This document shows positions 48,018 through 59,472 of a stretch of DNA of 64,000 nucleotides, one piece after another. The notes beneath the pieces were generated by a model. It searched no databases, had not been told where the DNA came from, and saw nothing but the letters and a program-made list of their open reading frames with translations. The stretch covers positions 18,603,398-18,667,397 of the forward strand of contig CP099841.1 of NCBI GenBank assembly GCA_030062745.1, written 5' to 3'. Position numbers and translations under genes: made by a program. The stretch comes from Capitulum mitella (lineage: Eukaryota; Arthropoda; Thecostraca; Pollicipedomorpha; Pollicipedidae). The stretch's first letter is position 1, and the number at the start of each line of letters is the position of its first letter.

Positions 48018-50221
48018 ACCCGACATTACACATTTGACGCTGCCCCAGGGAACATCACATATCACTCGCGGTACATCAGTCTGAGGTGAAACCTCCAGGG
48101 ACGCTGCCAGGATTTTCTTAGGGAGGCGGAGCTCAGTGTGAACTTTTCGTGCGAAAACCCCCTGCCAGGAAGACGATGTGCAATGGTTTTCACAAAAACT
48201 GCGGCCTAAGGAGGGACCCCGAGCTCCTTGGTTGCGCCTGTGAGAAGCTCCACACGTTATGAGAAAAGGAGAATAGATGAAAAATATTTACGATCTCGAA
48301 CAATGCTCCAGTTTGAGTGAATGTTGCGAAAATGAACATAAAAGTGAACATGCGATGCAAATTCTTTGACATGATCAGAAATGATAATGTTATCAAAATC
48401 CATACTACTTTCAACATTCCACCTGGTGAAAGGTCTGATTCATGTACCCATCTAATCAGGTTGTTCTAAAATGTTCTGAAAATGAATTTGTAAGTCACGA
48501 CAATTAGTCCACATACGATTAATTAATCCGAGCTGTTTGAGAAATGATCTCAAATAAAGAATCCAGAAAACTTTGAAATCTGTATTTTAATGATCCAGAA
48601 ATCCAGTTTTGCAACAGTCTGACAGTGACCCTCCTTAACATTAGCAAATGAAAAACTTTTGGGGTAGTCTATCACTCCCTCTTACATAGCTCTTCGGCCG
48701 TCTGGTGTATAGCCCGACAGCTGTTAAATTAAACATCAGTGCATGAAATTTGACGAGACACTCAGTTCTCTGCACTCTGCATGTTTCTGATACCGCTGAT
48801 TCCCAGCGGCACGGAGAATTAAAAGCAAGACATTTTCTGTCGAGATCTGCAGCTGTCGCGGCCGACTGCTGCCGCCGGCCGCCGGGCCTAGCCAGGGCCG
48901 TCACTCCGTGCACGGTGATTATGTTTCATGCATTCACGAACCGGCATGCCACAACACCATATGAATTCAGGGAAGCTGATCTCGGAGCCGGGCCCATCCC
49001 CGCCATTAAACCCTGCTTCCCAGTGCTATTGGCGGATGCCGAAGCCCATTTTTACGCCCCGCAATCCTGACGTCGGCCGGCTGAGCACAGTCGAACCGAT
49101 CGTCTGGCGCACGGCAATCAATCATTCATCACGAATCAGAGGAGCTCCGAGAGGCTGGCATTCCCCTCTGCAATCCTGAGCGCAGATTCCCCCGCCGCAG
49201 AGAGCGTGAGAACGGGACTCAGCACCGGCTCGCCCCACGCAGCTCATGGCGAGGATCCGCCCCCCCCCCCGTCTGTGGCGGTAATACGCCAGGACGGGTA
49301 AGCGCGGTAGCAGGCTCTGATGGAGTCCTCAATTACGGGCGGTTAGAGCGGCCGCGCTCTGGCAGGTAACGGCGCGTTAGGGCGATAAGGACGCCGCGCG
49401 CCGCTCCGGCGTCGGCACGTGATAGACTCGCCGCCGTCTCGGCTGGGCGTACGGCACCCCCCGCTCGGCTAATGTGCGCCCTGTATGCTGGGTGGGGAGG
49501 ACGGGTCGATTTATGGCGCTGTTGCAGGGGTGATTGCGGGCCGCCGCCGGCGCTTCATGCTCCGGCGACGCCCGTAGTCCGCCAGCCAGGTATCTGAGGA
49601 ATGAGGCAGCCTTCGCCAAATTGCGGGCTCGCCTGAACGGTGGCGTTCGCGTTCAAGGTAATTGCTCCCATCACGCTCTGATGCGTGTCAAGACAGGTCC
49701 GTTTGGCCTCTTCTTGCACGCTGCTAAACAGAAAATTGCGGCAACGAGTGTTGCCAGTGTCGGCATACCTGATCGCCCCTACCTCGTTTGAAAAACTGGA
49801 ACAAAATATCAGGCACATCTCAGATTCCAGAGCCCTGGAGGTCGACAGCCGTTCTATTGGACATATATCACAAGATCGTATTTGTAATGTAATTTCACGG
49901 TTGCATGAGGCTATTGTGAGTGGATGTTCAATATCGCCATTCAGGCGCAACAGAATTTTTTGAAGGTTGAACGGAGATGTTCGTTTCATTAGTTATTCAT
50001 CCCCAAGAACTGTGGTATGAATGTGTATGCGGTGTAAAATCGGTATGTTTGGGTCGCACGTAACCAATGCAAATCGTTCCTCCGTGATACATCCTTTCAT
50101 GTTCCGAACAAAGACAACATGCACTGATATCTCAACAAGTACGTATTTCCGTTGTGGCACCATATATGTATATATATGTATATGTATGTATGTATATATA
50201 TATATATATATATATGTACAT

Positions 50222-50265
50222 AAAACTTTGGTGAGGAGCCGAGATGGCTCGAAACAGTTAGTTTT
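50222..50265 (+). ncRNA. Hammerhead-ribozyme-like motif, + copy (degenerate)
   Basis: Stem I AAAACT (50,222-50,227) pairs with AGTTTT (50,260-50,265). Stem II GAGCC/GGCTC has a five-base loop (50,236-50,250), followed directly by the conserved GAAAC. The catalytic box reads TTGGTGA instead of CUGAUGA, so it is probably inactive. Such motifs are known in terminal repeats of Penelope-like elements. Confidence 0.5.
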
Positions 50266-50342
50266 CATACATGATTTGCGACTCCGAAGTGTGGTTTCTT
50301 TATATATATATATATATAATTAAATTTTTAAAAACTAACTTA

Positions 50343-50386
50343 AAAACTAACTGTTTCGAGCCATCTCGGCTCCTCATCAAAGTTTT
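50343..50386 (-). ncRNA. Hammerhead-ribozyme-like motif, - copy
   Basis: Inverted counterpart of the 50,222 motif, nearly identical. Its core reads TTGATGA with stem II GAGCC/GGCTC and GAAAC, so only the first core C is changed to U. It lies just past the 3' end of the minus-strand Penelope-like copy, as expected for that element's terminal repeat. Confidence 0.55.
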
Positions 50387-51375
50387 ACAAATACACAGTA
50401 TCAGTTCTGTCACACACATTCACCGACCATGGTTTTCTTAACACACGCACATGAAACAATTTAATGGGAACCTTCACTGCACTATTTCGCTTTAATTATG
50501 CTTGCAACTACTTGATTGAAAGAAAACTGACCTGGTGATATATCTGTATTTTCTGTTCTGCTAATCAATGCCGATACCACGATGCACCTTTTGATATAGT
50601 CATTTAAACTGGACGCAATTCTGACCTGGTCAAAATCTAGTGAATGATTAAAATCCACACCACGACAAAAAATGCACATTCTCGCTTCCAGCCCGTATAT
50701 CTCTCCGGTGTTCGTATACCATATTTGATAAATCCCTCCCTGTCTCCCCGAGATAGGCTGTCTTGAGCCACTGTTTACATGGGATAGCATAAACACCAAT
50801 GCTTTTGTCACTTTTTAGTTGATTTCTTATCAAAGTTCTCCTAATCGTTTTGGGGTACGGAAATACCACACCCACACCTTCCTTGTGACACACTCGTTTG
50901 AAGCCTTTAGGTCTTCGTTATACGGCGGAATTAAACATTTTTTAGGAGCGTCTTTTTTCTTCCTATTTTTTTAAAGAAAAAGTTCTTCTAGTCGACATAT
51001 GAGCTTCATGAAAAACCATTCCGGATATCGTATTCCTACGAATACTCTCTTAATATTTTCTTTTTCATTCGTGATTGTTTCTGAGTTACAAATCTTATAC
51101 ACTCTGAGGAATAATCCCAAAATCACTGCTTTTTGGTCTTTTTGTTATGAAAAGAATAACAATACATGTAAGCGTTTGAGTTAGCCGACTTTCTACAAAC
51201 CGAATGAGAGCTTTGACTTACAACGGGAACGAGACGGTTGGCAAGCCATTTTGACAGTTTATATGGCACTGGACCAACGTTTGGTATGATGGGCAAAAGG
51301 GGAATGCCTATCGTGTTAGTTTTAGGAAGACCGTACTTATAAGAATCTCTGACTGCCTTACACGTACGGTCTTCC
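50387..51375 (-). mobile_element. Penelope-like element, minus copy: GIY-YIG kept, RT core deleted
   Basis: Read right to left, it begins with RT entry sequence (about 51,300-51,206) homologous to the plus copy. It then jumps directly to the RT thumb region (about 51,195-50,990), so the palm motifs are missing. It continues into the GIY-YIG endonuclease with GVYAIPCKQ and TAYLGETGRDL, then YEHRRDIRAGSENVHF (about 50,800-50,650). The downstream part reads NHSLDFDQVRIA and SPGQFSFNQV, after one frameshift. GIY-YIG after a YGLPKTHK-type RT is diagnostic of Penelope-like retroelements. Confidence 0.85.
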
Positions 51376-52758
51376 TAAAACTATATAAGAATTCGTGTCC
51401 GCCTTATATCTACGGTCTTTCTAAAACTCACAAAGTAGGCACTCCCCTTAAGTCAGCCCATCATATCAAACGTTGGTTCAGTGACATAAACTGCCAAAAT
51501 GGCTTGCCAATCGTCGCGCTCCTGCTTTAAGTCAAAGCTCTGATTCCCATATTAAAGATAGTCAGGATTTCTGTGAAAAAGTCAAGGGACTGACATCTTC
51601 TCCGGATAGTCGCTTGGTCAGTTTTGATGTGGAATCGTTATTCACAATGGTACCCCTTAAGGAAACGATTAAGTATCTAGAAGAAACCCTTCCGATGGTA
51701 CAAGAAATTTATGAATCTACTAAACTTGCCATAGAGGACAACGTATTCCCAGCCAAGGACGAGTTTTATAGGCAGAAGGAGGGCTTAGCTATGGGAAATC
51801 CCCTTTCACCTATTTTGTCCAACCTTTTCATGTAGTATTTTGAAAGCAAGCTTCTTGAGAGCTTGCTCCACCCAACTTGGTTTGGTTTAGGTACGTAGGG
51901 TACGTAGACAATGTTTTTTTCCATTTGGCCTAAAGATAGCGACTTTGATAATTTTTCATTCGGCTGAATAATCTTCATTCATGCACCAACTTCAAAGTCG
52001 AGTGGGGAACGAACAACCAGATCTCTTTTCCGGACATTTTGGTGCACAAAGGACATTTTGGCTACATTTGGCTACACACAAGGCTACATTTTGCGGTTTG
52101 TAGGAAGTCAGCTAACTCAAACGCTTACTTGCATTATTATTCTTTTCATGATAAATAGACCAAAAAAGCAGTGATTTTGGGATTATTCCTCAGAGTGTAT
52201 AAGATTTGTAACTCAGAAACAATCGCGAATGAAATGGAAAATATTAAGAGAGTATTCGTAGGATTACGATATCCGGAATGGTTTATTCATGAAGCTCATT
52301 TGTCGAAATTAACTAAAGGCTTCAAACGAGTGTGTCAAGGAGGGGTGTTTTCATAAGGAAATTTAAAAAAAAAAAACAAAAAAGAAAAAAATAAAAAAAG
52401 AACATATTGATTATATATTTCATTGATATATATCAATATAATATACGAACACCAGAGAGATATACGGGCTGGAAGCGAGAATGTGCATTTTTTGTCGTGG
52501 TAGGGATTTTAATCATTCACTAGATTTTGACCAGGTCAGAATTGTGTTCAGTTTACATGACTATATCAAAAGGTGCATCGTGGAGTCGGCATTGATGGAC
52601 ACGACAGAAAATACAGATATGTCACCAGGTCAGTTTTACTTTCAGTAAAGTAGTTGCGAGCATGATAAAGCGAAATAGTGGAGTGAAGGCTCCGATTAAA
52701 TTGTTTCATGTGCGTGTGTTAAGAAAACCATGGTCGGTGAATGTGTGTGACAGAACTG
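51376..52758 (+). mobile_element. Penelope-like element, plus copy: RT kept, GIY-YIG core deleted
   Basis: RT signatures occur in order: YGLSKTHKVGTPLK (from 51,411), LVSFDVESLFTMVPL (motif A, from 51,614) and GLAMGNPLSPILSNLF (motif B, ending 51,832). Next are a premature TAG at 51,833 and YVDN at 51,901-51,912 in place of catalytic YVDD. WGTNNQISF follows, then the thumb region (NSETIANEMENIKRVF, about 52,205-52,260). After 52,356 the endonuclease core is replaced by A-rich and AT-rich sequence, and the tail resumes at about 52,440 (YGLEARMCIFC). The element is dead. Its left end is head-to-head with the minus copy. Confidence 0.87.
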
Positions 52759-52760
52759 TT

Positions 52761-52807
52761 GCCGTCTATGTATTTATGTACAGAATGTACATAGATACAT
52801 AGACGGC
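52761..52807. repeat. Near-perfect 22-bp-arm hairpin
   Basis: Arms 52,761-52,782 and 52,786-52,807 pair with one mismatch around a three-base loop. The arm begins GCCGTCTATGTAT. It immediately follows the end of the Penelope-like copy. Confidence 0.85.
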
Positions 52808-54689
52808 ATACATACATACATATGTATGCACAGAACAATGTGCATCTGTATCTCAAATACAAAACCATAAATCGAAAAGGAAAAATGCGGTGAAGGTTGC
52901 GCCAAGTATTACCCGAAGACCGTCTGACCTTTCTGTTTGTTGCCATGCTGCCTCACCTAGGAATTTTTAATTCCAAAGAGCTATTGATAAAGTCCGATGA
53001 AATTGCTAAGCAAAACAAAAAAACAAACAAACAAACAAACAAAACGAAGCATGGCGCAATTCACACCTTATGATGTCTGTGTCCGTATCTTCAGAGGCGA
53101 TTTCTGAATGGCTGCCGGCCATTAACCTTTTTTTGCCCGGGGCGAGGACACCTTGCCTTTGACTGGGGCCGGGCGGTGCGCTGTACTCTTTGCCAGGAAC
53201 ATTCGAGAACTTTACTGCCCCTCCCCCCTAGTTCTTGTACATTTCCATGCCGAATGCTTCTTGTTTGCTTCTGAAAATGTAATGTCTTCTTTTGATGCCG
53301 CAGGTATATACCGCATCCTTTTCATCATGTGAATGAACATCTGGCATTTTTAGCCCATTGTATTAAACAAAATCGTTCTTTCAATATTTATTAAAAACTT
53401 ACACGAGCACACGCTGAAACACTGGGCAAACCAAAGGAAGCAAAACGAAAATCACAGCAACTAATAATGTTATGAAAAAAGCAGGAACATTCTGGAAGCG
53501 GTAAATTTAACTCTTAATCAAACGTACAGCCGTGAACAGCACAAAACGAGAACGAAACTGAGTAATTAAATGTGTTTACGTAATCACTTGTAAACATAGT
53601 GCTGACATCTATAAAGTATTAAGACCATCGCAGAGACATCTGGCGATATTGCGAAATGTTATGCTTACCATCGTGTGCAGCGCAGCGGGGATTTTACATA
53701 AAGCTGTGTAGTCTTTCTGTTTAAGTGTACAGATATATCCCAAACACAGTATGTGCATTTCAAGTTCCTGGAAATATTGCAACGGAGGACACAGTCTGCA
53801 GCGATATCGTGCATTTCTACCAATACATATGCCGTCATAAGCATTTCATTTAGAGTACATTGGCGCTTCCGTTTTCGTTTTTTTATGAATTTGCACCATG
53901 GTTGGAAAAGCAGCATTATTTTCCTCAGCTGTTCATTGTCGTAACGAGGGATATTTTGGAGCTACTCGATAGCTGAGCAGACATTTACGCTGCGAGGCAC
54001 TTGGCAAAGTGGGCGCCTTTGACTTGGGTATCCCTCACGTCCTGAGCCCTGCACGTGGCCGGCTCTCCTGCATTAGGGCCTTCTATGGATGCGGCCTTTG
54101 CGAACTTGGATGAAAAATCGGAGCCACTAGACTATGGGAACTCCTGACATGGCGGTCATTTCCGACAATGATCTCCTTCTGATTAACTAACAAATGATTT
54201 TCAGTAACATACATACACATTATATTTGCAAGGACATCACACGTTCTTGCCCGCACTACAAATTATTTTTGAGGGAGAGCCTGTCAAATGTCACTGAAAC
54301 ACCAAACCGAACAGCTATCTTTATAAACAGCTTCATCTCAGTAGCGTCAATGCAAGAGGATTATCAGAGATGGTAGGATCAAAGCCATTTTTATGGAATC
54401 TGTTCCCATGTAACATCATTGCATTATCCAAAACTGATAGGGCCGCTAACCTTCCCACCCTTCGGCTATTACGCTGAGCGTGTTACAACGCATACCGTAG
54501 TCAGAGGTACGCTGAGATTGTGACGTCACCAGAAACTTTTAGACACAGCACGTGATTAACATTCGTGCTTGCGGTTTCCCACATTAGTCAGGTGCTCCAC
54601 ATTTGTTTACGAGTTCGTTTAGAGATGACAGCATTGACTGCAAGACCCCCTTTAACACCATTTTCTATGGTTAAAGATTCTATGGATTA
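52808..54689. other. Intergenic, no gene seen
   Basis: No recognised protein, only short frames. It includes a short CAAA/AAAC-rich stretch near 53,020. Confidence 0.55.
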
Positions 54690-55415
54690 AACATTTATTT
54701 CATTATTTTCGAATGTTTGATATATGTTTTATAACTGTACCTTTACATCACACATCTATCCAAATAAAATCTCTGAACCGTTGTTAATAATGGTCCTCCT
54801 GGGCATTTTTCACGTAGCCATCTAACTAAATATTCATGCAAATGCTGATAAAAATGCTAATATAAGATCGGCTCAGCAGTGTACTAACTGTCCATGTTTT
54901 TCAACGTTGCAAACGTGTGTAAATCAGAAAATAGTGCATGATTTGAAGAGGGATACTATCCCTCGGGTTATCTTGGGTAAAAAAGGCAGCGATCTTTGAG
55001 AAGCGCACTTACATGTTCATGACTACTACATTTCGCGCAGGCATAGTTTTAGGCTTCTGACACAACTTTGTGTAAGCTTCAGTGGATCTCCATCATACGG
55101 TTTTTATATCGAGAACCTATTTTCAGGATTGGCTGCTCTGTGTCAAGTGCAAAGCACCGCCAAATATTCCATGGTGGTTTAGCTTGTATTTCATTATTTG
55201 TCGCTGTGTGTAATGTGCATTGTGACGTCTGCGCCAAATTTTTTTATCCCCAAGTGGACCATGATGCTGCTACCATTCTTCCAAAAACCGACTATGATTT
55301 TCAAGCATTTTAGTTATCCAAATCATCCAAATCAATCAGTAAGTCAGTGAGATTCTTCCAGAGAAACATTACACGGAGGGCGCAGACAAATGCCCTCGTT
55401 TTGGTTTCAGGAACC
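54690..55415 (-). pseudogene. Decayed 3' flank of a third unit of the secreted-protein array
   Basis: 55,330-55,410 matches the 3'UTR region of copy A (56,712-56,790) and copy B (61,857-61,935), including GACAAATGCCCTC and CATTACACGGAGGG-type strings. More diverged stretches left of it (ACATTTATTTCA near 54,690, TCCTGGGCAT near 54,797) match the order found at 56,050-56,190. No exon remains. Confidence 0.6.
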
Positions 55416-56700
55416 TCCTCTGTTTTCTGACCTTCCAAGGAGCCTACCCGCGGACAAATGATTTTGGCTAGGCATGCCAAACTTTCAGTGACTGTTCCTC
55501 AATCATTTATCGTTTGGACGTCGTATGATGTAAAAACCTATCAGCACGTTAAACATTGCCGTAAATATGCTGGGAAACGCCATATGATGCGCAACGCTCC
55601 CGGAGCAGCCGTGTGGCGGCGCTCGGTGTCCTAACGGTGTTACCAACGTTAATCCAGTGCAATTAAAAGCGTGTTTTTGTGTGAACTGATATATGGTTCA
55701 CGGCGCCTGAAAACGGTGGAGCGAGCCATGGCGCCGGACTGCTCGGTCGACCCCACCACAGCATTTCTTATGCGGGCGTCGAATGGTGGAAATGGAAACC
55801 TCATCCATGCAAATCGTTTTCCAAGTTTCATCTTTAAATGTTCCGGCTTGATCAGATCAGATAGCCATAATGATGTATGCCAGGTTTCATTCAATTTTTA
55901 TCCGTGAATCAAAAGTTGGAAGCATTTCTTTTTCCTATGTGGACACTCAAATTTTGTCTACGATTTTCATTAACAGAGATAACATCAATAGCAATCTGCA
56001 TTGAAAAGTCACACTTTTATGCCCACGTTCTAAAGAACACGTGTAGTTAACTGGCATTTATTTCACTATGCTTAAAAGTTTTTGCTGTTTGTTTCATATC
56101 TGTCCACTTACACCACACATCGATACTTAAACTTATCCCCGCCACGTCCTAAACGATGGTGCCCTTGGGCATGTCTCATTTCAGTATCGAAACTGAATGC
56201 TTGCCATACATGATCAGCGCAGTGGACTACTATTTTCCATTTTTTGGCGTTGCAAAACTTGTTTTAACAGAACTAATGCATGACAGAGTAAGGGATCATC
56301 TGGCAGGTTTTGTTTTTAGGTACTGCAGACGATGTTCTTGGCAAAAGTACGCATACGTGCATGGACACTAAATTTGCTGTAATCGCAATCTTAGACTTGC
56401 GATACAACGAATGTGTGTTTCACGTCTACGTATGTTGTATATGAAGTTCCAGTTGATCGCCACCATAAAATTCAATGTATCAGATGCCTGCCGACAGAAC
56501 TGGCAAGTATGTATCGAGTAGCAAATACCGCCAGATCTTACTGTTGTGATTAAGCTCATGTTGTCTTGCTCGTGGTATCGTCTGCTTCGATGCCTTTTTT
56601 ACAAAACATGGATCATGCTTCGTATCATGTGCACATCAAAGGTAGCGTGCACATACGCTACTTTCCCATGGAAAACGGCACATCATTTTCAGAAATTATA

Positions 56701-56706
56701 TTTATT
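56701..56706 (-). promoter_or_regulatory. Candidate poly(A) signal of copy A
   Basis: AATAAA on the minus strand about 185 nt beyond the stop codon. It is conserved at the equivalent place in copy B. Confidence 0.5.
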
Positions 56707-56890
56707 CAAATCGTCCAAATCAACCAGTAAGGCCATGAGATTCTTTCAGAAAAACGTTACACGGAGGGCACAGACAAATGCCCTCAGAACAGCCGCAGAA
56801 ATCGACAGCGACAACACTGAGCTGTGCGTCGCACTTTGCCAACTACCATCTCCCGGCCACCGCGCCCGGACGCCAACAAGAGAGGCGTGC

Positions 56891-59220
56891 TCAGAACATG
56901 TCGGACTCCTCCAGCATGGCGCTGGTGATGATGGTCTGGAAGCTCTCCTCCTCATCCATACCCAGACCGTCTCTCAGCAGCATCGGGAAGTACTCCTCGC
57001 GGAAGTCCTTCTTCATGCACGACTTGATCTTCACCATCTGAAGGCATCGCGCAGTTTAATGTGCTGATACGCCATACAATGGGCGTTCGTAGAGGAACAA
57101 GGTAGTGTTGATATTGAACAAGCTATGACCAGTATAGGAAGTGACATAAATGCGTGGAAATGTTCTGACTTTCCACAACATAAACAATATGTTGTACACT
57201 TTCGAACATCATCCCGAACGTACCGACCACGTTAGCTGCAGCTCCTTATTAATAACAGTGCCCAACAAATAAATGCAAAATGACCTAAATCGCCTCCACC
57301 TCAGAGGTTCTAACGAGAAACACGTTTTGATCGGCACCATTCGTTGAAGCTCCATCTTCACAAAGCCCCTAAACAGTACCTGGAAGCACTTGAAGAAGGC
57401 CATCTGTTTGCCAAAGCCGGCCATGACGGGAGACTTCTCGAAGATGGAGGAGGGCAGGCAGGAGGCGAAGCTGCGGCATTCGTCCATGCCGTCATACAAG
57501 TCATCCTTATGCTCCTTAGTCAGCGGCATTGACGTCACACGCTCCTTGATCGACGCGAAGTCCACCTGGTTGTTGCTGTCCAGCTGTAAAATCCAGGAAC
57601 GTGGAAGTTGGCACTCGTTGCTTTTGTAGGCTTTGTAATGTCTATTTTCGTAGACATATGTAAAGATATTTACTCCGATTGGCTTACGTTCCTGGGCAGA
57701 TCCCCTCCATCAGGTATCTAACACTCCAAAATTAGTTGAGTAGACCACTGTTCATTGACGAACGACTGAAATTTTGCGCAGTGCAGACGAATGCATTTTA
57801 CTGTCAACATTTACCAAAACAAACATAAAATGTCAAAGTTCAGGTTCCCCGCTTATCATCGAGTAATGAAATGGAAAACTTGGAATCGAAACCTGTTCTT
57901 CGTGCTTACCATTTTCATCTCCTTCAAGACGCAGGTCATGTTGCCGATGATAGATGCCATCTTGATGCGGATCTTCTCCAGCTTCTCCACGGTGATCTCG
58001 TGATGGCTACTTCTCTTCCAACGGCGCTGGTAGTGGTAGGAGATCTGTAAAACAACGCAAAATAGTTTATTTTATTATTATGTGGTATTATTATTCTATT
58101 ATTCTGTAGTTCTAGATGATTTTTACTTCTGTGTACTTTTGCAGTAAGAGCGCTCTTTTTGACGGGATGCTTCTACACGTTGATGGCTGCAAAATGCATT
58201 CAACCACTGCAGCTCAGCGTTGAAAATACGCATCACCCGGCAAACGACCAGAATGCCAGTGACAACCACGCAGCAGCACAGTGCAGTCCATGAACACGGC
58301 AGTGCTGCCACCTAGTGGCACTGGTGGCCAGTGGTGCCACCTACCGGCTGGAACTGGACGGCGGCCGGCACCGGCACGTACTGGACCGCCTGCCGGTAGC
58401 TGACCGGCCGGACCGTCTCATCCACGCCGAATATGGCCGACACCTGGCTGCGCAGTTGCGGCAGCTCGGGCCCCTGCTGGCCGTGGCACTTGTCGCAAGC
58501 CGCCTTCACCTCCTGCTTGACTTCGGACATCAGCTGCTCGCCATAGCAGCTCTCCATCACCTGCAGAGACCGAGCCGATCAGAGCAGCGCCACCAGCGGC
58601 TCTGTTCTGGGGATAAGACGACTGCAGCCTGGCGCTTGGTGCTTGGTCGGTCTCAGATGCGCCGCTGGTTACGAGCGCGGAGCGAAAAAAAGGATGCTAT
58701 AGGTTATAGGATCTAGGCAATCATAGGTGTATAAATTTTTCAATTTTGGTAAAGTAATAATTATTCTTAAGCATTTTCGTCCCATGTACAGCCGTAGAGC
58801 TAACGCAGAATCAGTAAAAGTTGGCATAGCTACCGTTAACTTCGATATGACAATTTTTCGTATGGATACTAGTTGCTACAGACATGCATGCAGTTTTTTA
58901 TGGAAAAACTTAAGGCTGTTTGCAAGAAAAAAATCATGAACTACAAATACTGATGACTTCTACGAATATTTCCTACACATGTGTTTGAAAAGATGCTCAT
59001 AGATTTTGCCTTGCACAAAGCTGTGCAGAAAGTGTGTATTTGTCCTGGGAATGCATGGAAACAAACTCTCTATACTTTGGCGAAAGACATGCCAATAGTA
59101 TAACAAAATAGTCAAAGGCTTCTTTACCTTCTTCATGGCATACTTCTTCAAGAGCTTCTTGGGAATTCCTGCCGAAGCAGCGCACAGGCAGGCGGCCAAC
59201 AGCACAAGCTGGAGCTTCAT
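56891..59220 (-). CDS. Secreted eight-cysteine protein, copy A (family unnamed)
   Basis: Five coding exons, all introns phase 0 with GT-AG ends: 59,220-59,128, 58,560-58,345, 58,044-57,910, 57,583-57,380 and 57,037-56,891. They join into 264 aa. A signal peptide (MKLQLVLLAACLCAASA) predicts secretion. The rest has cysteines 36, 53, 56, 141, 184, 190, 214 and 223, which suggests up to four disulfides. There is a furin-like RWKR (111-114), one N-glycosylation sequon NMT (138), and conserved-looking CRSFASCLP and SPVMAGFGKQMAFFKC. Exon 3 residues 57-103 are Gln/Pro/Val-rich. I do not recognise a named family. The general layout recalls uncharacterised secreted arthropod proteins, a weak memory-based impression. 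Function is unknown. Transcription probably starts at the TATA promoter near 59,470, with a 5'UTR intron (59,225-59,412) ending four bases before the ATG. Copy B lies directly upstream in transcriptional sense. Confidence 0.88.
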
Positions 59221-59412
59221 GATTCTGAAAGTATCGGTACATTATATAAGATACAGAACAAAACGCCCATATTTGTTCACTTTTACCGCTAGCATTCTGG
59301 GCCAAAACTTCCTGCAATACTTCTTCGAAACAATATATTCAGTGGGCACCATCTCTAAAAGGCATTCCCAACGGATTCCCCAAGAAACCACGATGCTGAG
59401 TTCCTCACTCAC

Positions 59413-59440
59413 CTGAGTCTGTGGAGTCCTGAGAGAACTG
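59413..59440 (-). other. 5'UTR exon of copy A
   Basis: Ends ACTCAG|GTGAGT (donor 59,412-59,411) and is followed 188 bp later by the acceptor TTTCAG|AATC just before the ATG. The 5' end is inferred from the TATA position. Confidence 0.7.
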
Positions 59441-59472
59441 CCTCCCTCCAAGTGCGTGAGACGGTTTTTATA
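59436..59472 (-). promoter_or_regulatory. Core promoter of copy A: TATA box and initiator-like site
   Basis: TATAAAAA at 59,472-59,465 on the minus strand. A GCAGTT initiator-like site lies at 59,441-59,436, about 31-34 bp downstream, which is the normal arthropod spacing. Confidence 0.75.

Larger units (their letters stand above)
46291..50221. other. Intergenic with GC-rich islands and microsatellites
   Basis: Islands at about 46,890-47,300 and 48,840-49,640, with CAGA/CAGG, GA and (TA)n repeats between. No recognised gene. Both islands contain the identical 13-mer CGATTTATGGCGC. Confidence 0.45.

Noticed and set aside
55671-55907. 78-codon frames conserved between the two duplicate units
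   Set aside because: Conservation follows from the recent duplication. The frames are not maintained in unit 2 and have no motif.
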